In this document: positions 63,001 through 64,000 of the stretch, one piece after another
Layout: every line of letters begins with the position of its first letter
Numbering within the stretch: position 1 is the stretch's first letter
Origin: Paraburkholderia unamae
Lineage (GTDB): Bacteria > Pseudomonadota > Gammaproteobacteria > Burkholderiales > Burkholderiaceae
Length of the DNA stretch: 64,000 nt
Direction of reading: 5' to 3'
Assembly: GCF_003268775.1 (NCBI RefSeq)
Contig: NZ_QLSU01000015.1
Span: 166,386-230,385, forward strand
Notes under the pieces: model-generated
What the model was told of the DNA's origin: nothing
The model's database searches: none
Seen by the model: the letters and a program-made list of their open reading frames with translations, nothing else
Program-made: the position numbers and the translations under genes

Positions 63001-63833
63001 GTTATACGGGCTGGCGCAACCGTGGGGGCGGTGGCGGGCTCAAGGCACAGGGCGAATTCTTCTTCGAACTCGGCTTCGCGTATTCGCTCGATCTGCTCGT
63101 CACGCAGATGGTCGATGTTCACGTCGGCCTCAAGAGTGACAAGCAGCAGTCGGTCACGCTCGACGTCACGGTGGACGGCGAGTCCTATCTCCCGGCCTGG
63201 GACCCCAGTGCGGGCGCTGACTACGGTGGGGGCACCGGCGCGTTCGCGCCGGGCCTGTGCCCGGGCAAGGTGCGCCAGTACCGCTTCTTCAGCTTCCTGC
63301 TACCAGCCAGCCAGGAGAACGCGGACGGGTTCGCCAAGGTTGTCGACCCGGTGTGGAAGGCGCAGTCGAACGATCCGGCGGCGCGCGCAATGCGCGAGCT
63401 CGACACGAGCGGCCCCGCCTGGCGCGTGCTGCACCGTGTGACCTACGTCGAACGCATCCCGCCGCGGATCGCCGCGCGGCCGGTCTACACGAAAGCGGCG
63501 CCGCTCAACGAGCCGCCGAATGTCGAGGGCAATCTCGAACTGCTGGCCTTGATCACCGGTCAGATAAGCGGCATCAACCCGACACCAGCGCAGGTTGGCG
63601 CAGCGGTCGCGATTGCCATCAATCCGGCGCCGACGTCGCCGGGTGTGTACCCAGCCTCGCTGCTCGAGCAATCGGTGCCGTGGTGGGGCGCGTTTCTGAA
63701 AACGGCACGACCGGGCACAAACGGGCCCGCCCCCAACCCGCAGGCAGCCGAGATGTTGACACGCCTGGTGTCGCGCATCATCAGCTACACGATTGCCGGA
63801 TTGCGTACGGGAGTGGTGAAACTGCCGCAATGA
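57045..63833 (+). CDS. Giant 2262-aa protein with LamG-like domains and internal repeats
   Basis: No signal peptide; MSNYESGPSSDAWGVTLTAP is the N-terminus. Beta-rich throughout. Three repeats of about 100 aa lie at about 500-790: VTVTYPAATGWGSETWHGVP, VTLSFRPATGAPITAVWPDV and VTFTPPSGAFTIENVPRAV, each followed by an alanine-rich F/W helix. LamG-like jelly-roll segments follow at about 887, 965, 1245, with the typical endings (LRYWGVERTAAEIRR, LLGCWPM; LRYWSAA; LSLWGVARDL, LLAFWNF). Residues about 1700-1775 alternate polar and hydrophobic Ser/Thr residues (SVTLTQQSSQKIAYSSSTTT), as in pore-forming beta-hairpins. It overlaps the 220-aa gene by 8 bases. I do not recognise the family; a large toxin or secreted/injected structural protein is possible. 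Confidence 0.8.
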   Translation: MSNYESGPSSDAWGVTLTAPQLVSHKGMLLSFARAAAAPNETLYFQVLDPQSGGGATGEGVWSGWYRFAFPGAPTSTPTGKAFQKEQQPPELRLAGMDLITVATTATKLTPADAPFQVISDGSYLVVLRPTAAGSLYMNRLVLRHWTDEVAGTAYARYGLECAWEVRYQRSGVRDWPLDTTDTLSSLDLTGAPFLEPTIEFSHVRGAAAGFDVARVPTSDPALFRWYVACVSGTGLQLWSITETDGTVVDFSESTTSYPLLTPKVGDKVLPALATRAPAIVMYAEQEPAENPSGAQVEVQRAARLLVAFAVSGERLGNGLAVATAVYDFGLDTKGLAPAMPAVQPELVLVDGSIEGGTFKPDTQSSAFPTAAQAPRVTHLIGGQVVTALLLGQLQPHTDLTGRMAEDGLVHLYAGGPLATVNDALSGWGGLVPGQPRAMVAQFDPRVSRLELAVPWKYAAPTEQPSGNARFVARQSGPIMSGSTVRISDANWTTPQPDLCDVTVTYPAATGWGSETWHGVPRNVATFSSVLNGEATDDSADPDALDGSRPYFDFSGTLPLARVPLQMAQQQAVGFEPVATFTTPRVTIPLESVAVAQSGARLQVTLSFRPATGAPITAVWPDVPAKVAGWAALFDGSADATVYPYVAGPGTTTLFGLATDAYQIDAALLLRPTATAPDLSNMTIKVEAPAKAPGLTVTFTPPSGAFTIENVPRAVKDFAATLAANNKFAALGLLVDITGVAGDVLPTVSAVGALSLRGMAALFDLLLPDIDLAGWMARVDTFTAGTQKHIQPKGPIASLVRLGAFVCVPDAPEEGIPAYIENLQAQGIREKATRKLRDAGATVSAGAWIRQPAPMSCTFNGTDNVNVPVVANNAALPPGINLRPQPEWTLEAWLQPSSSVAQRVVTFHDGVTKQPPTVPALDYRIGLKGQNVVEFGAYTKQPGQPDSSFFQTGTSASVSFLPAASFTWECWIQPDATAAPAGASGGIVQVQLPHQVVPAFAITLNSARNIVLRASGDGSTLHDYTSKAIVPAVNNSNLPVWTHVAVIGTQPKPNGPWSLVLLINAIVDSTFTDVPLQQNQGGAFLIVGANTPTDVSLFGRVAALRYWGVERTAAEIRRTAFSGLTGHEPGLLGCWPMTGMHSGGPTGNYLVNIAAVSGADWNADYYKWTQPVEVVADDYFLSLVASIAGLPAVEVHAALPNDRWNHFALVYQAGGALNLNPATRFNAGRYDWARCPGGDLNPGSSFALDAWVQLPAATAQNATIVAHWAWDQSPADQCYQLAVDAKGNLTFTVKMIDTDLGATKTDTVTSAQINLADGAVRHVAAVFSGVSATRQDGSTASYTMTLYAGGKPIGTKTGTVKTSVLQLATSQTDVLIGRTNLAPDGADQPVESYGLFRGTLGRLRYWSAAASVANLFPELQPTRLAFGPPAGLAAEWALRDGEGVVAADTIGNSDAVLTSSACWTNLNDTSTLHFVANGAPVVSIEPYAGTLTPATNSQFTLGKPLESGVNGLVGRLGSLSLWGVARDLATIRGQQYTPRAGDEPGLLAFWNFSNGGIDQTGGGNDPVPAIGAGRLLPGDLPVSNEGALIQNVYGGALTYLCASTPGRVAAGSYAVATAAGTRQGKAILERAYVLDPNAAPERPIELGLLDLIYVGQVQTDPTLIGYIEGAPPVPSENLSRPYYLSQTSTLYTAYNGTSSVTLTQQSSQKIAYSSSTTTTVDIDFKAAIGLFGIESRADWSILLINKQAYDLKSTVQAVAATKATYGDTQGTDLSGEWTSVQKDMVAVKGDWETFQGDAKRYLNPQVGRRFVPANLGYALVESLVADLFAMVYHASGAAVGTLIVPNLAIPPDRNLLLFPMNPRYTKNGSLDGKVGLVDDPSTGNAGAPHRSYFQPTEAYALAASLEAQNERRQAYAAQFDWKGRDQGGNASLNDAKANLPVDFDSEPGGGNQGSLPVTGIANRYVWSADKGLHTESQSFASVSSRSYTGWRNRGGGGGLKAQGEFFFELGFAYSLDLLVTQMVDVHVGLKSDKQQSVTLDVTVDGESYLPAWDPSAGADYGGGTGAFAPGLCPGKVRQYRFFSFLLPASQENADGFAKVVDPVWKAQSNDPAARAMRELDTSGPAWRVLHRVTYVERIPPRIAARPVYTKAAPLNEPPNVEGNLELLALITGQISGINPTPAQVGAAVAIAINPAPTSPGVYPASLLEQSVPWWGAFLKTARPGTNGPAPNPQAAEMLTRLVSRIISYTIAGLRTGVVKLPQ

Positions 63834-63859
63834 TTCTGCGCGTAGCCGAAGCGTAAACG

Positions 63860-63899
63860 CCAGAACCCCGGCTCTCTTTCGGAGACACCGGGGTTCTGG
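63860..63899. terminator. Bidirectional hairpin between the giant gene and 5S rRNA
   Basis: CCAGAACCCCGG (63860-63871) and CCGGGGTTCTGG (63888-63899) form a perfect 12-bp stem with a 16-base loop. It lies 26 bases after the giant gene's stop (plus strand) and 17 bases beyond the 5S 3' end (minus strand). It probably ends both, most importantly the rRNA operon. Confidence 0.85.
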
Positions 63900-63916
63900 A
63901 CTTTACTGCATAAGGA

Positions 63917-64000
63917 GCCTGACGATTACCTACTTTCACACGGGCAATCCGCACTATCATCGGCGTGGAGTTGTTTCACGGTCCTGTTCGGGATGGGAAG
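63917..64000 (-). rRNA. rrf: 5S ribosomal RNA, 3' 84 nt
   Basis: The minus-strand sequence contains CCCATCCCGAACAGGACCGT and then GTGAAAC(A)ACTCCACGCCG, GATGATAGTGCGGATTGCCC and GTAGGTAATCGTCAGGC, the conserved 5S loops and 3' stem of Burkholderiales. About the first 30 nt lie beyond the window. The 3' end is set at 63917 from the CGTCAGGC stem. It marks the end of an rRNA operon to the right of the window. Confidence 0.95.

Overview
The window is high-GC DNA with gene content typical of Burkholderiales, most likely Paraburkholderia, Caballeronia or Burkholderia. The support is a Burkholderia-type type VI secretion (T6SS) gene order, a second infA next to cspA and rpsU, and a 5S rRNA that matches what I remember of this group. 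No database search was possible, so the genus is inferred.

Layout. (1) 1-11.9 kb, minus strand: part of a T6SS locus in the order tssA-tssB-tssC-hcp-tagJ-tssE-tssF-tssG-clpV-PAAR-like-vgrG. vgrG runs off the left edge, and tssJKLM are not in the window. (2) 12.8-14.5 kb, plus strand: a divergent sigma-70-like gene and a PP2C phosphatase. (3) 14.5-26.9 kb, minus strand: a compact four-gene unit of TPR-CHAT protease-like protein, TpsB/FhaC-type outer-membrane transporter, 2554-aa TpsA exoprotein and C39/papain-like cysteine peptidase. (4) 27.1-33.0 kb, plus strand: a membrane Ser/Thr kinase with a DUF4384-like domain, an MltA lytic transglycosylase lipoprotein, then a translationally coupled pair that looks like a lysozyme-like effector and its envelope-targeted immunity protein. 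Blocks 1-4 read as one envelope and secretion island: a machine, a phospho-control pair (kinase and PP2C sharing DD-x-T motifs), peptidoglycan enzymes and a second, CHAT-linked secretion system.

(5) 33-42.7 kb: a mixed metabolic region. It holds an orphan 280-aa protein, a tandem ABM-domain membrane protein, a GuaD-like deaminase, decayed sequence, and a LysR-controlled module (LysR, SDR, esterase, SnoaL-like) with inverted repeats in both intergenic regions. (6) 42.7-48.3 kb: a translation and cold-response cluster with two cspA-type genes, infA, rpsU and a short ABC-F ATPase. (7) 49-54.7 kb: LysR, a 3' relic of a zinc alcohol dehydrogenase gene, and a five-gene operon (cupin, tandem CMD, SDR, 4-OT-like tautomerase, MFS).

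(8) 55.1-63.9 kb: the least familiar part. An AT-rich spacer separates a 90-aa protein from a divergently transcribed, overlapping pair encoding a 220-aa two-domain protein and a 2262-aa protein with LamG-like segments and three internal repeats. The two small proteins appear to share their N-terminal domain. The block ends at a strong hairpin, followed by the 3' part of a 5S rRNA gene on the opposite strand, so it abuts an rRNA operon.

The best candidates for something undescribed are block 8, the CHAT-TpsB-TpsA-C39 operon with its kinase and phosphatase neighbours, and the effector-immunity pair at 31.4-33.0 kb.
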